From Ficedula albicollis (Eukaryota > Chordata > Aves > Passeriformes > Muscicapidae): 64,000 bases of DNA. Made by a program: the position numbers and the translations under genes. Positions 26,112 to 39,436 of the stretch are shown in pieces. The stretch covers positions 3,848,060 through 3,912,059 of the forward strand of contig NC_021686.1 of NCBI RefSeq assembly GCF_000247815.1. Direction: 5' to 3'. The notes beneath the pieces are model-generated. The model was not told where the DNA came from, ran no database searches, and saw only the letters and a list, made by a program, of their open reading frames with translations. Position 1 is the first letter of the stretch; the number at the start of each line of letters is the position of its first letter.

Positions 26112-27740
26112 ACAAACCTTCCAGTCTTGACCTCAGGTGACATTCACTCCAGGATCTTACTGTTTTAATTCTCCTCATTCTTGCTCCCACTTTGTCCCAG
26201 TGATTGTGACAAAAAAATCTCTGGAGATAATCATCAAAACTTTCCAAGCACCTGCTGCTTGTAAGAGAATTTCTCTGTGTGTAGAACCCTTATCTTTGTT
26301 CTTGAAGTTCTTTAACTTCCTGATCTTAATTTTTCCACTGGCAAAATTTATTTGAATGTGTTCATTAATTCCTGCTTCAGTGTTTTTGAGGTGCCTTCAG
26401 ACTCACTGTTCATGTCAGTCCCACCACAGACTCTTTTTCCTTATTTTCCTGACTCAGACAGAGCCTCTAGATTTATTTTCTGATGTTCCTGGACCGTGAT
26501 AGGGTTTTAAAGGTTTCTGAAATCATAAAAATGCTGATTAAAACTTTCCTCTTCGTGTAGAAGGTTTCAAGTCTTGGTGAGCATAGCGGGACTCTTTAGA
26601 TACACACTTCCTTGATTTTATTTAGTCTCATTTTCTTGTCAATTGAGGTAGCCATCTAAAAATACAATAAAATCAATAAACAAAAATTAGGCCTTTTAAA
26701 AATTTGTTCAATATAAGGACACTCCTTTGGCTGTAAAGATGCAGAAATCCTCAGCTAGAGCTGCATGTGGGTGTTTTGCCTCTTTCTTTATGTACATGGA
26801 ATTGAATTGACTCATTCAGAGATTTGTGCTCTTGCTGGGAGCAAATAAATTCTGAGCAGTAAAAAACTGTTTAGAAAAAACTTGATAGCTTTGCAAAGAC
26901 TGCTTCCAACATTTTAGAAAGGCAATGTTGAAAGCTGCTGGTACCTGAATTCCTGGGCTGGTGTGTGGTTTGCACCAAGGAGGTGTCTCCATGATTCTCC
27001 ATGATTCTCTATGATTGTTGTTATATTACAAACCGTGGGTTTGGTGTGCTGCAAGAGTGATAAATCTGAGTTAGATCTACTTTCTAAGTCTCTTGGGGTT
27101 AAAGTTTTTGGGGAAGAGATCCATTAATGTGTTTTAAATCTATTGATTCACAGTAGAAAGGAACAATTTAAACTCAGAAGTCACCAAGTGAACTTTCCAT
27201 TAAGTTGGGGAGCCTGTGGTCACAGCTCATTGGATCTTTATGAAGTAGAAAATGTGATGAAGACCACCCTGGCATTCTCTGGGAGGAAATCATGCATTTA
27301 ACCATGGAGCAAAATACTGTAACCAATTGCATGAACATACACCTATTTTACACCTGGCTGATCTGCTGAGCAGAAAGTATTAACAATGTGCATACTATCT
27401 TGTTTTAGGAGACTATTTACTTTTAAGTCAGTGATATGGGATAGAGCTTAGAGAAAAAGTGATTAATACCTGATTTATATAAAAGTTTTCTAACTGGAAA
27501 GCAGCCTTGCATAGAAATGTGTGGATGGTCTTCAGGTGAGATCAGCAAAGACTAATTATAACCCTGTTATATGTTCATGTGCCATGTTGTAGCCTATGTA
27601 TAAATTCTAACATCTGAAACTGCATGTAGAAAAGAAAGAAAAATGTTCAGCACTGAAATTAACTTCTTAAAATGATATTTTTAAAATGACTTGGATTATC
27701 AGAGGACATAAAAGTAAGTGCTGATTTATAACTCAGCTTT
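26112..27740. repeat. 1.7-kb direct duplication, copy A
   Basis: This 1,629-bp segment recurs at 27807-29435 at a constant offset of 1,695 bp. It starts at ACAAACCTTCCAGTC and ends at ATAACTCAGCTTT. Every stretch I compared was identical and the constant offset means no net indel between the copies. Content is AT-rich and non-coding, including a short degenerate ATGATTCTCC/ATGATTCTCT repeat at about 26989-27015 that resembles the octamer tail of avian CR1 elements, without a recognisable CR1 body upstream. The near-perfect identity means either a very recent duplication or a false duplication in the assembly. Confidence 0.95.
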
Positions 27741-27806
27741 GCAAACCTTGGGTTTGGTGTGCTGCAAGAGTGAGAAATCTGAGTTAGATCTACTTTCTAA
27801 GTCTCT
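27741..27806. repeat. 66-nt templated junction between the two 1.7-kb copies
   Basis: The spacer joining copy A to copy B is not unique. Bases 27742-27806 match 27029-27093 inside copy A at 63 of 65 positions. The first mismatch (CAAACCTT instead of CAAACCGT) falls where the spacer also matches the start of the duplicated unit (ACAAACCTT), suggesting microhomology at CAAACC. This is the type of junction expected from replication template switching (FoSTeS/MMBIR-like), which is an inference. Confidence 0.9.
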
Positions 27807-29435
27807 ACAAACCTTCCAGTCTTGACCTCAGGTGACATTCACTCCAGGATCTTACTGTTTTAATTCTCCTCATTCTTGCTCCCACTTTGTCCCAGTGATT
27901 GTGACAAAAAAATCTCTGGAGATAATCATCAAAACTTTCCAAGCACCTGCTGCTTGTAAGAGAATTTCTCTGTGTGTAGAACCCTTATCTTTGTTCTTGA
28001 AGTTCTTTAACTTCCTGATCTTAATTTTTCCACTGGCAAAATTTATTTGAATGTGTTCATTAATTCCTGCTTCAGTGTTTTTGAGGTGCCTTCAGACTCA
28101 CTGTTCATGTCAGTCCCACCACAGACTCTTTTTCCTTATTTTCCTGACTCAGACAGAGCCTCTAGATTTATTTTCTGATGTTCCTGGACCGTGATAGGGT
28201 TTTAAAGGTTTCTGAAATCATAAAAATGCTGATTAAAACTTTCCTCTTCGTGTAGAAGGTTTCAAGTCTTGGTGAGCATAGCGGGACTCTTTAGATACAC
28301 ACTTCCTTGATTTTATTTAGTCTCATTTTCTTGTCAATTGAGGTAGCCATCTAAAAATACAATAAAATCAATAAACAAAAATTAGGCCTTTTAAAAATTT
28401 GTTCAATATAAGGACACTCCTTTGGCTGTAAAGATGCAGAAATCCTCAGCTAGAGCTGCATGTGGGTGTTTTGCCTCTTTCTTTATGTACATGGAATTGA
28501 ATTGACTCATTCAGAGATTTGTGCTCTTGCTGGGAGCAAATAAATTCTGAGCAGTAAAAAACTGTTTAGAAAAAACTTGATAGCTTTGCAAAGACTGCTT
28601 CCAACATTTTAGAAAGGCAATGTTGAAAGCTGCTGGTACCTGAATTCCTGGGCTGGTGTGTGGTTTGCACCAAGGAGGTGTCTCCATGATTCTCCATGAT
28701 TCTCTATGATTGTTGTTATATTACAAACCGTGGGTTTGGTGTGCTGCAAGAGTGATAAATCTGAGTTAGATCTACTTTCTAAGTCTCTTGGGGTTAAAGT
28801 TTTTGGGGAAGAGATCCATTAATGTGTTTTAAATCTATTGATTCACAGTAGAAAGGAACAATTTAAACTCAGAAGTCACCAAGTGAACTTTCCATTAAGT
28901 TGGGGAGCCTGTGGTCACAGCTCATTGGATCTTTATGAAGTAGAAAATGTGATGAAGACCACCCTGGCATTCTCTGGGAGGAAATCATGCATTTAACCAT
29001 GGAGCAAAATACTGTAACCAATTGCATGAACATACACCTATTTTACACCTGGCTGATCTGCTGAGCAGAAAGTATTAACAATGTGCATACTATCTTGTTT
29101 TAGGAGACTATTTACTTTTAAGTCAGTGATATGGGATAGAGCTTAGAGAAAAAGTGATTAATACCTGATTTATATAAAAGTTTTCTAACTGGAAAGCAGC
29201 CTTGCATAGAAATGTGTGGATGGTCTTCAGGTGAGATCAGCAAAGACTAATTATAACCCTGTTATATGTTCATGTGCCATGTTGTAGCCTATGTATAAAT
29301 TCTAACATCTGAAACTGCATGTAGAAAAGAAAGAAAAATGTTCAGCACTGAAATTAACTTCTTAAAATGATATTTTTAAAATGACTTGGATTATCAGAGG
29401 ACATAAAAGTAAGTGCTGATTTATAACTCAGCTTT
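27807..29435. repeat. 1.7-kb direct duplication, copy B
   Basis: Second copy of 26112-27740, same orientation, 1,695 bp downstream. After ATAACTCAGCTTT the sequence continues into unique TTCTACTTTTG, whereas copy A continues into the templated junction. It therefore keeps the original right flank, and copy A keeps the original left flank. Confidence 0.95.
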
Positions 29436-29505
29436 TTCTACTTTTGAATATGAGGCTATGTAAAAATCTTTACTTTCAAAACATCTGTTCTTAAATGTTA
29501 ACAGA

Positions 29506-29643
29506 GTGAACTTTCTATCAGCATTAGATATTTACAGTGGAATATCTTGTTTAATGTTGCTAAGACTTCTGAAGGTGAACTTTCTATCAGCATAAGATAT
29601 TTACAGTGGGATATCTTGTTTAATGTTGCTAAGACTTCTGAAT
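29506..29643. repeat. 69-bp tandem duplication
   Basis: Two units start at GTGAACTTTCTATCAGCAT, at 29506 and 29575. They differ at about three positions (for example GCATTAGA versus GCATAAGA and TGGAATAT versus TGGGATAT). The duplication lies only 70 bp beyond the right end of the 1.7-kb duplication, so this locus has duplicated more than once. A short TA-repeat follows at 29651-29665. Confidence 0.94.
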
Positions 29644-32600
29644 TGATCTGTTATATATATATATAAAAAATAGATGTATTCCCCTGCACATGTCCATGGA
29701 CATTTAGAAAGTGCCTTTCTGCAGTAACTTCTCACTGTCAGGAAGTTAAGTAGCACATTGAAAGCTGATAGAAAAGTTGAGACCTAAACTGTTACAATGA
29801 AATATTGTGGGTGTGTTTGAGTGTGTGTAAATTCTGATTTATTTGCCAGGCCCCATGCCTCTGTTCAGTCTCCGAGCATTTTAAAGGGCAGAAATTATTT
29901 TCTTTTCCACATCTTTTTGCCTTTACACTAAAACTGGGTGGAAGGAAAATGCTTACAGTGTAATTTGAATGACAGAAACTCTTTTCACCAGTACTTTTGA
30001 CTTATTCCGTTGCTGAAAATAAATGAGGAACTGAGAAATTATAAGCTCTGTCATTATGGGTTGTTGTGTCTACTGGCACACATTGTGCCTCTTGGTATAT
30101 GAAGATTAATGTGTTGCATGCCAGCATGTCCTTCCCTATGCAAAATATTCTGAGAGTGTTGAGGGGATTTGTACAAGAATTATGCAGAGAACACCAAAGC
30201 TAAGTGAAAGTAAATTAAGCATCCCCATCTGGCTTTACTGCCTTGCAAATGGCCCCAGCTACGGATTCCAATAGCAGTGACTGTTCATTACAGCCCTGAT
30301 TTACAGCTCAGGTTTCTGAAGCTCTGCTGTGTGCTCCATTAGTCACGATTTCTCCTGTAAGATTTCTGGATGTTGAGGCTGTGTGCATTGAACTTTGCAC
30401 TGAAAGTACCCAGGATATTCTTAAAATGTGACATCAGCCTGAAAGTGCTGCCTCTGATTTCAGTGGATGCACACACTTCACTTTTTCCTGCCACCTCACC
30501 GATGCTGTGGCTCATAAGAAAGCAGCTGGAGAGGCTTCTAATCCCATATTCCAAAATGTCAGGGTAAGGATTAGTCCAGCTAGCAGTTTCTCACAAGGTT
30601 TGCTATAAATACTTGCATCAAGAGTGCTGGAATTTCATATGATGTGTTGTACTAAGTGGAGGTTTGATATTGCTGGGTGTTACCAGGCAGTCTCAAAGGA
30701 TAGAAATAAAGATTGTATTGGTTATAATGCTTTCACTGTGCTCAGCTGCAGAAGTATAAGGGAAAGTAGTCAATAGTAGAAGTAGCCTAGAAAATACAAA
30801 TTCATATCCATTTCATTTCAAGAGAGAGATGGTATAAATCTATTTAGATTACATTCAGGTTTTACTGCAGAAAGGTGGAAAGATCCAGCATTCTCCACAG
30901 TCTTGTCGTGTGTACTTAGCTGGGTGTCAAGGATTTTAGATTTCAATCTAATCTCTCTTAGCAGCATCCCTGGTTTCCTCAGGCAGATCAGTTGATTGCA
31001 GTGTCACAATTCCGTGCCTGTGACAGAGGAATCAGTGCCACTTCACCTCCACAGGCAGGGCTATCTTGAATTCTGATGTGTTGTGCTGGCACTGTGATCC
31101 TGGTTAGAGCATCCCTGGGCTTGATAAAATACAAATGCTAATAATCTTGATGAAAGGGTGTCTGGGGCATGCCACTAGGTGTAAGTGGATTTTTACTGAT
31201 CAGATTATGCTAAGAATTGTTGTCATGGATAGTATAAAGTAAATTGACAATTAATAAATACAGGGTGATACCGAGAGAGAAAAATGCAGGAATAAGCTTT
31301 GTTACAGGAGAAAACAAAAAAAAAAAAGGCAAGAAAAAGGACAAGTCTTGTATTGTACAGTGTTAAAGCTACATAGAACAGAAAATAAAATGCAGCCAGT
31401 TGTGCTCTATGAAATGCATGTGTGGATTGCTGGGTTATTTTCATGCCACGCTTAAGGGCAAGGTAGAAATTGTTGTTTCTGGCCTGCTGTAGCCTGTTCA
31501 CCCCAAAATGGGTGGAAAAGATGAAAACTGATTCTCCACAGTCTCTCTTTTATGGCTTCATGATTTTTCCCCTGCTTTGTGCTGCAGAGTGACTTGTCAG
31601 TCTTTTTTTTTTTTTTTTAAATTGCCTGCAAAATTTGAAACAGATTTGTTTAGAGAGACAGACACAGTTCTCTTGTGTTTCTTGCTTCTGCTTTGGGTGG
31701 CTGGGTACTGAGCTTAGATGACTAAGCAATTATGACTTAGGTCTTTCCATCCTTCTGTCCTTCCTTCCTAGAAAGCTGAAAAATATGACCTTTTCCTTGA
31801 GCTTTATGTGTGACTTAAATGCCATTGCTAAGGATCCGGAAAACTTGGGGATAAACTTTAAAAGCAGTTTTGTATCCAAACTCCTTCTTTACGATGAATA
31901 AATTTTTGGATACCGAATGTGTTGAAGGATGCTTAATAAAGGAATGAAATAGCAGCCTACAGCTAAACTCAGCTTTCTGAGCAGGAAAGTAGAACCTTAT
32001 TCCCAAAATAGGGAGCAACTATTGCTGAACAAAGTGAGTAGTGCCAGCATGCACCGAGCAGTGCAAAGGCTCCAGCTGATGGCTCCGAGCTGAGGAGATT
32101 CTGGGGAGGAAAGGTGCTCAGCCCATCTCCTGAGGTAGGTCTGCATGTGCCTTCCTTGGGTCTGCCTGGAGCTCTGCAACAGCTCAGAATCCCAGAGTCC
32201 AGGTGAAAAACTGCCCCTGACAGGAGTCAAACATTTTGGTACCAGCCAGAGGGAGTAATTAGACATGTTTGAATGTTGAACAGCAGCCAGTGAGTTCTGA
32301 TCATTCTCAGAAAATGCTCCAATTTCCTAAGCTTAGTATAGAAAAATAAGTTTGTTTTCTCTGTTTGTTTGGGTCAGTAGGAGTGGTGTTTTCTGGTGGA
32401 TGGTTTGTTTTTTTTTTAACAGCTTTTAATTTCTTTTTTCTGAAATGCTGAAATACTATTCATGTATCATGAAGTTGATATTGCAGAACTTGTTATCATT
32501 CAGTTGTGATTCCACAGCACTTTTACTGCTGGTGCAACAGTGTCTGGATTCTTATTTTTCATACCTTCAGAATCTTTAGACACACTGTTTTATGCATATT

Positions 32601-35600
32601 TATTCTTATAGGAAATAGTAGTGCTAAAGTTTACTAGTAAAATCTATCTTCAGCACAGTTGTTTGTCAGATCTATGCATTCATTAATAAAGAGTCCCTGC
32701 TGTTGTTGGCTCCAGTACAACTTAATTAATTACTATTTGAAATATGGATGTGGTAAATGATCCAACTTACTGAAACAGGAGAGCAGCTGTTACCTTCTTT
32801 TATGTTTGAAGTCACTGGCTTTTCTCCTTATTTGTGTGTGTCATCCTCTTTTTCATCTTATGACAATAATTCCATAAATTTTGGGCTCAGATTCATCTGT
32901 AAACCCTGCCCCCTGTTTTGTTTTCCCACTGTGTCATCTTGTTCTCCTCTGTACTCCCCATTTTATCACCTCATGTTACACCATCCATTACTGTCTCTCC
33001 CTCTTTTCTCTGCCATAGATTTTCAGAACTCTGGTATCCCTTTTCTTCCTGGTTCCTTTCTTCAGTCGCTCTGCATTCCTGAGAGCCAAGTAAGTTGTTT
33101 CCTTCCCTGCTGGAGAAACTGTTGCTTTTGCCATTTTTCCTTGAGATGTATCTCCTGGTGGCATATGCCTGAGTGGTTTCTCAAAACAACCTTGTGGAAT
33201 TCATTAGAAGTTTTCCCTAAATGTTTCCATTTCCCCTGTTAGTCCTGCAGCTGTTTTCTCTGGTCCGTTACTGAACTCGATTGATTTTTTTGCTCCTCTG
33301 AATACCTACTCTTCTTTTTCTTACTTTTATTTTCTTCTTGCTGCCTAGAAGGGCTGCTGAGAGCTGCTGTTTAATAACAGCTCAGATGGCTGCAGGGCTC
33401 CCTGTCAGCTTTTTGTGCAGTCCGGTGCTGGAGAGAGGGAAGGGACACATTGCAGTCCTGAAATCAATCACCTCCATCCTCGGTGCCCTTCCCATGGGTA
33501 TCCTGGCACTGCAGGCTGTGTCTTCTCTCGCTGGATTTCCTCTCTTCTGAGGAGTTTTGGGGAGAGTTTTCTCAGTGAGGCTGTGTGGGTTTGTTAAGCC
33601 CCAGAGCCCCTTTCAACCTCAGGCGTGCCGTGATGCTCTGAAGGAGCAGAGAAGCAGGAATGGTGAACAGAGTGTAGTGAACACTGTGTTCATGGAAACA
33701 AACACCATGCAGAGCTAACAAATGCCACAGCAGAAGCAATTCAACCTGCTTGACTCGGCACAGAAGATGTAAATCTCAATTGCAAAGTTTCAGAGAAACC
33801 GAAACAGCCAGGGAATAAATAATGATTGACTTTATTCTAAAATAAAGGCAAACAATGAGTAACATTCTAACTCATTTATTGATTATGTTTGCTGTATGCT
33901 GCACCATTTGAAATGTGCTCTGGCAATATGGTTTTAGTTATTTTAAAGGCAAGACTAAAATGAAAAAGTATATGCAGAAATATAAGCACAATTTGAGTCC
34001 TTGATGTAGCTCTTAGGTGTCAAGGTGTCCAGTATTTAATTTGTTCCAAAGAGGTTTAATTATTCCAGAGCTGAATAGTCAGGGAGGACCTGGGAGTATT
34101 TATGGTAGGTAGAGTTACAGAGACCCCTAGAAATAGTCTTCAGTGGTTTATGCTTTTGTAAATACAGGATGAAGAAAATGTTATGTTCTCCACTTTAGAG
34201 ACAGAAAACAGGAGTGCTAAATGAGGAAAATAAAAGTTTTTATGAAATAATTGAAACAAAGGAGAGCATGAGGTAGGGAAAATACTGTAAACAACATAAA
34301 TGTAGGACTTGCTTTTTAAGGAGTGGGATTTTCGTAGACTACCTTTATAGAATCAGACATACTTTAAAAAGCATGCAAGTCTTGAAGCTATTTTCTTTCT
34401 GAAATGAGATGGATTACAAAAAAAGGTCTTTATTTTCTTCATAGAAATAGATGGAAGTCCCTTTATTTCATTTATATTCAATTCTCATTATCCTGGGACA
34501 CAGAGTAAGGGCTGTGTGAAAAGAAGTAGGAGAAAAAATAAAGTCAGAATTTTTTATTGTTCAAAAAAGTGGGGTTTTTTTCCTATCCACAGGAGCTAAG
34601 AGAGCCCTTGTGCTTAGAGGAATGAATAATGATTTATCAGTCTTGATATGTATGGAACTAAGTTCATGGAAAACTTGTCTGTTAGATTCAGTTTGCTTAA
34701 TGGAAAAATGTATAAAGGAATGATATCTAACACTGTTTTTTTTCCCTGTAGCTATTTGAGGTTAGCTATTTAAAGGAATTTTATAAAGTTTTGAGAAGGC
34801 AAAGTAGATAATGTGTTATTAACATGGATTGCTCATCGTTATGCCTTATACTACTAATTGCTGTCCTAGTAACTTTTTTAATGCCTTCCTGCTGCCCCTT
34901 CAACCTCTTCCTTTGTTTTGTCGCTTTACTACTAGAAGCACTAGATTCAAAATTATGCATGCTTGGGCTTTATAAATGTTTATCAACTCTAACAGAGCAG
35001 TACCCAGTCCCCAGTCTCTTCTGCTTTTTGTTTTGTTTTTGGGTTTATCCAATCAGAATTGTTCTGATGCATGGTGTGATAAACAAATACAGCTCAGGGG
35101 GTGGCTGGATCCCAGAGAGCAGAGTGTCACCTCCAGGATTGCTTCTCATTTGCCTCCTGTACTGATGACATGGCAGCTGTAATCTGCTTTTAAGTCAAAT
35201 GTGAGTTCTAACTGCAAGTGATGAGAGAGTAACCCCAGATTTTCTCTGCCTGTGGTACAGTGAGCTGCTTTGTTTTAGACTGGACTAAAACAGGTGAGGT
35301 CGTGGCTCTGTCACAGGTCTGTAAGATAATACACAAGGGCTTTTTTGGGTTTTGGTTGTTCTGGCTGAGACTCTTGGAGGTCTTTGTCAGAGGTGACCAC
35401 TCTGATACCCAAGTCCTCAGCATGGTGCATTTCCATTACTGGTTTCACAAATCGTATTTCTTGCCAGTCAAAATGAGCAAGAATTCTCCTGTTGGAAAGT
35501 AGCACGAAGGTAATGTCAGGATATGTTGTTCAGATATCCACAGGTCTGTTTCCCAGTGTAGCTAAAATGCACATGGATGAATAGGGGAATCATGATCAGA

Positions 35601-38600
35601 GCTGATACAGCTGCATCAGGCAGTAATGTATTTCTGATCAGTGTTTGGTATCAGGGCTCCAGATTAGGTGAGACAGTCCAGGCAGTGCCTTATACACAAC
35701 TGTGATTATCAGCAGGGTAACAAATCACAGGGCAGGTAGTTAATGATCATTATCATCTGCTGCAGTGCAGGCAGAGGGATGTGTGATGGCTCAAGCAGTG
35801 TTTGTGTGTGAGCAAAAAGTGGGAAAAGTCAGTTCTTACAGGTACCCCAGTGTTACCTGGGCAGTGCTGCTCAGCTTTGTAGGCTCACACACTCCCCAGT
35901 GCTAAGGAAGAATTATCTCAATGCTTTGCTATATTTTCTAATTTTCCTGTCCCCACCCCACAGCAGGTACCAAACCACTGTTAAGATATTGAATATTTCC
36001 CAAATAGAAAAGCTGCAGCCACAAGGACCAAAACCTGTACAGTTGATGGCAACCTTTTCATGTGTCTGCTAGCAAACCCTTCAGGGTATGTAAAACTCTA
36101 TGCCACAGGGGTTGTAAAGAGTACAAACGTGGTTTGGGAGACTGGCACAAACATTTCTGAAAGCCAGGTGGCTTGGCTGGTTCTTAATACAGCACTGTAA
36201 GGTTTTTTGGGATTTTTTTTTGTTGTTGTTTTTTTGTTTTGTTTTTTGTGTTTTTTTTTTTCTCTTAAGATGGGAAAAAAGTACAGTTTGAAATACAGTT
36301 TTTCATGGTCTGTATTATGATCTTGTTTCTGCCTTTATTCACTTGAAAACTTAAAAAAACCCCCAGAAAACACAAATTTGCTTTCTTGTTGTGGTCTCAG
36401 TTGAGAAGCTAAACATTATTGCAGGTAAATTCCTCCCCTGTCCTGGAGTTGGTGTCTGGTCAGAGTGGAGATACTTCACTGTGTCAGTGGGCGTTAGTTT
36501 TATGGATAAAAGGAAGGCTGGTGTCAAGAATTGCAGAGACTTTGTTGAAAACAAATGTTCCACAGCTGACTAATGCGGGAAAAACAGTGGGAATGGAAGA
36601 ATATTCCAATATAAATCCATGATGCAAAGAGAAATTTAGTGATCTGAGTATTTGTGGCTAAAGCAAGGAGATTTCTTCTGCCTGGAATATTTATGGAGAG
36701 CCTCTCAACTGCATTTCTTTTGCAAAGCCTTGGACATGGTACATGGCACCATGACATAACCAAACCACTTAGACTAGAATGCAATTACAACGGAAAGGGA
36801 TTCTAGGAAAAGTTTGTGGATTTCCAAATGGGTCTAACGAGGATGTTACATGTGCTGTGATGAAACTGGCTCTTTTCTGTGGAGCACAGTGAACTCCCAT
36901 TTCAAGTTTCAGTTTTTTTTTAATCGAGTGCTTTAAAATCTCTATAATAGGAAAAGACTTCAAAGAGGAAAGATTAAAAAAGAAAAGTAAATAAAAAAGG
37001 AAATAATATAATTAAGGTTTGACCCTGTAAATTGCTAACCTTCAAAGCTAATGCTGGAGAAGCACAATATTATTAGCAATAAAAAGAATTTGCTTTGCCC
37101 TTTTAAAATTACCATAAACCGATTGACTGAAATGGAATGATGTTAATATTTAAGAAGTAGGACACTAGATTCTATTATCTCAGAAACTCTGTCACCTGGT
37201 ACACTCTGTAGTCCTGTTATCTAATTATTGTCCTTAAATTGCATTAGTGTGCCAGCAATTTGTCTGCTGTTGGAAAAGTAATTGACATTTGAGTTACTGC
37301 TTCATATTTGGGAGACTCACTAGGTGGTTCCAAAGAGCCCTCTTCTGTCAAAGCAGATTAGCTTAATTTTGCCTAAAAGAAAAGGGAAAGTCTGCATTTT
37401 TGAGTGTGCCATTTACACAGTGCTCCTGTAATTTGGTATTAAAATTCAGGTTATGTATCACAGCTGATTGCCAAGAAAGAAGAGAGGGGTGGGGGGAGAA
37501 GTGGCAAATTAATAAATGACACTTTTGCCTTCCAGTTCCCTTCAGTGCAGTCTGGTCCTTCAGTGAGTGTGCAGGAGGAGTCTGCTGGGGGAGGACAGGC
37601 TGGAATGCTGGGGTGCAGGGAATGTTTGCTGCCTGGGCCGTGCTGTGGGCAGCGCTCTGATCTCCAGGTGCTTGGTCACACCTGGGCACAGCCCCAGAGC
37701 CCTGGGCACTCACAGGACCTTTCCCCTGCCATTGGGAAGGGCCTGAAATGCTCCACGTCACCATAATCCTGATCTTCCGTAGGAATTTCAGTTTCCTGCT
37801 GGTGTTTGGAAGAAGAGCGCTTCCAAAATCCTTTTTACAGCACTTCTTTGATGGAAATTTAAAGAATTGAAATTCCATTTATCCTGGGAAGGGGAGGAGC
37901 AGCCTCTATTCCAGCAATTACCCTGAATGATTCTTTCCATGTCCACAAAGGTTTGGTTTCATGGCTGTGCAATCCAAAGCTTGAAACTTTCCAGATAAAT
38001 GTAATTTGGGATCTAAAGTTGATTAGAGATGCATGATTACAAAATGTGCATAATGGTTTATGTGACAACTGGAATTAAATTTAAAATTTATTTGAAATTA
38101 ACATGAGAAATTTAGCTGTCTGCTAGTGGTGATAATTTTGCTAATGTAATTTGTTTAGAGATTTTCAGTTCATGTTTAGAAACAAGACAATCTTAAATCT
38201 CTTAAAAATATTTTTTTCTGCAGGGTGGTTGCATAAACTAAAGTGCATTGCCTGAACTTATAAGATTGTGTCAGTGCACTCCAAGTGAAGCATTTAGGAA
38301 TTTTGCCTCAAACTGGAAAGCTCACCTGAATTTCTCTTAACAATAATTTAAAACAAAAGGTTTAGAGCACAGGTTACACATCTCTAGAGGTCTCTCTTGA
38401 TATGTCTTTGAAATACTTCATTTTCCACTGACAGGAATCAGCATTGTCTCTGCTCTTTATGGTTTACATAAATAATTATGCTTTTTTAGTCATGATGATG
38501 ATATTTTTAAGGCCTTTTGCAGACCATGTGAATTGGTGGACTGTTTTGCAGAAATGACACTTTATTTCTTTCGTCTCAAAAAACCACCCAAACAATAAGA

Positions 38601-38724
38601 AAACTGATAGAAAAATGTGAGCTTGATTAAATCATCAAAGTATCAAAAGGTTGCTGCAATCCTTTGTGGTCCTTTAATTTTTCATTTAAAAAATAGCTTC
38701 CAAACCCAAGCATTTTGCCCCAAA
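29644..38724. other. Unique AT-rich non-coding sequence
   Basis: No gene is recognised in this 9-kb stretch. It holds a T16 tract at 31603-31618, an A12 run at 31316-31327, and a T/G-rich low-complexity tract at about 36210-36262. The intervals 33720-33990 and 37190-37330 have a texture (AT-rich, many TAATTA-like and CAAT-like words, few low-complexity tracts) often seen in conserved non-coding elements, but this cannot be judged from one sequence. Confidence 0.65.
36210..36262 (+). repeat. T/G-rich low-complexity tract
   Basis: Runs of T separated by single G residues, including TTGTTGTT and TTTTGTTTTG words, end in a T11 run. This is simple low-complexity DNA. Confidence 0.9.
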
Positions 38725-39436
38725 AAAAATCTGACAAGAAAGGAAGCTTTGAACAAAATACTCGAGTTGATTCTGCAGGCAAAGTGGTGAGGGAATGAAA
38801 GTTTGTAGAGCGAGAAAGGCAACATCCATTGTAAAGAAATTCTGAAAGTTAAGTGTTGCAGAAGAACAATTGATGCCTGTGCAATGTACTTCATGTGAAT
38901 AATGTGCTGCTGGAATTTGGAGTGTCTGCAGAGCACAACCTGCCCATTTCTGGACTGTTTTTTCTATATCTGAAATGACCTCGGTGTTATGTCTTCCCAC
39001 AGAATTAACAGGATATTCATAATTATCGGAAATTTCTGCATTTTTATCAATTTGGTGCTGTACAATTTGAGGGAGTGAGGAAGGAGGAGGGCACGCTCCA
39101 GCTGACCAGAGAGGAGCTGGCTGTTTTCCAGACTGTTGAGGTTGCACCTGGAGAGGGACAGGTGAGGGCAGTGACCACGGGGGTGACACTGGCACAGCTC
39201 TGAGCCCCCCGAGTCAGATGCTGAGCATCATTTCAGTTTCAAATTCCAACAGCACCAGTAATGAGGCAACTTTACTATTAAACCAGGGAAAGGAAAATAA
39301 CCTTTTCTCCCCGAAGAAGGATGTGTTGGAAAGGTCAGAGCTGTTCCTGGAGGCAGCAAGGGGCCTGGTGGCAATAATGGGAATGCAAAGTTCTGAAAGG
39401 CACTAAAAGTGGGAGTTTTCAGCAGGACAAAGGACA
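38725..39436. repeat. 712-bp tandem duplication, copy 1
   Basis: The unit runs from an A-rich start before ATCTGACAAGAAAGGAAGC to CAGCAGGACAAAGGACA and is repeated immediately at 39437-40148. I counted five substitutions between the copies and no indel, or about 99.3 percent identity. The right half is GC-richer, with GGTGAGGGCAGTGACCACGG and CCCCCCGAGTCAGATG. Short open frames recur in both copies only because the DNA does; none is recognisable. Confidence 0.96.

Noticed and set aside
26989..27015. CR1 retrotransposon 3' tail
   Set aside because: ATGATTCTCC and ATGATTCTCT words resemble the CR1 terminal octamers, but no CR1 body is recognisable upstream, so it could be a small simple repeat.
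26137..28050. Two identical 72-codon frames 1,695 bp apart, which might suggest a conserved paralogous exon
   Set aside because: The identity extends over the whole 1.6-kb non-coding duplication, so it carries no evidence of selection on a protein.
33338..33550. Short + strand frame at 33338-33550 with a moderately hydrophobic composition
   Set aside because: Only 70 codons long, overlapping another short frame, with no domain, no recognisable family and no splice context.
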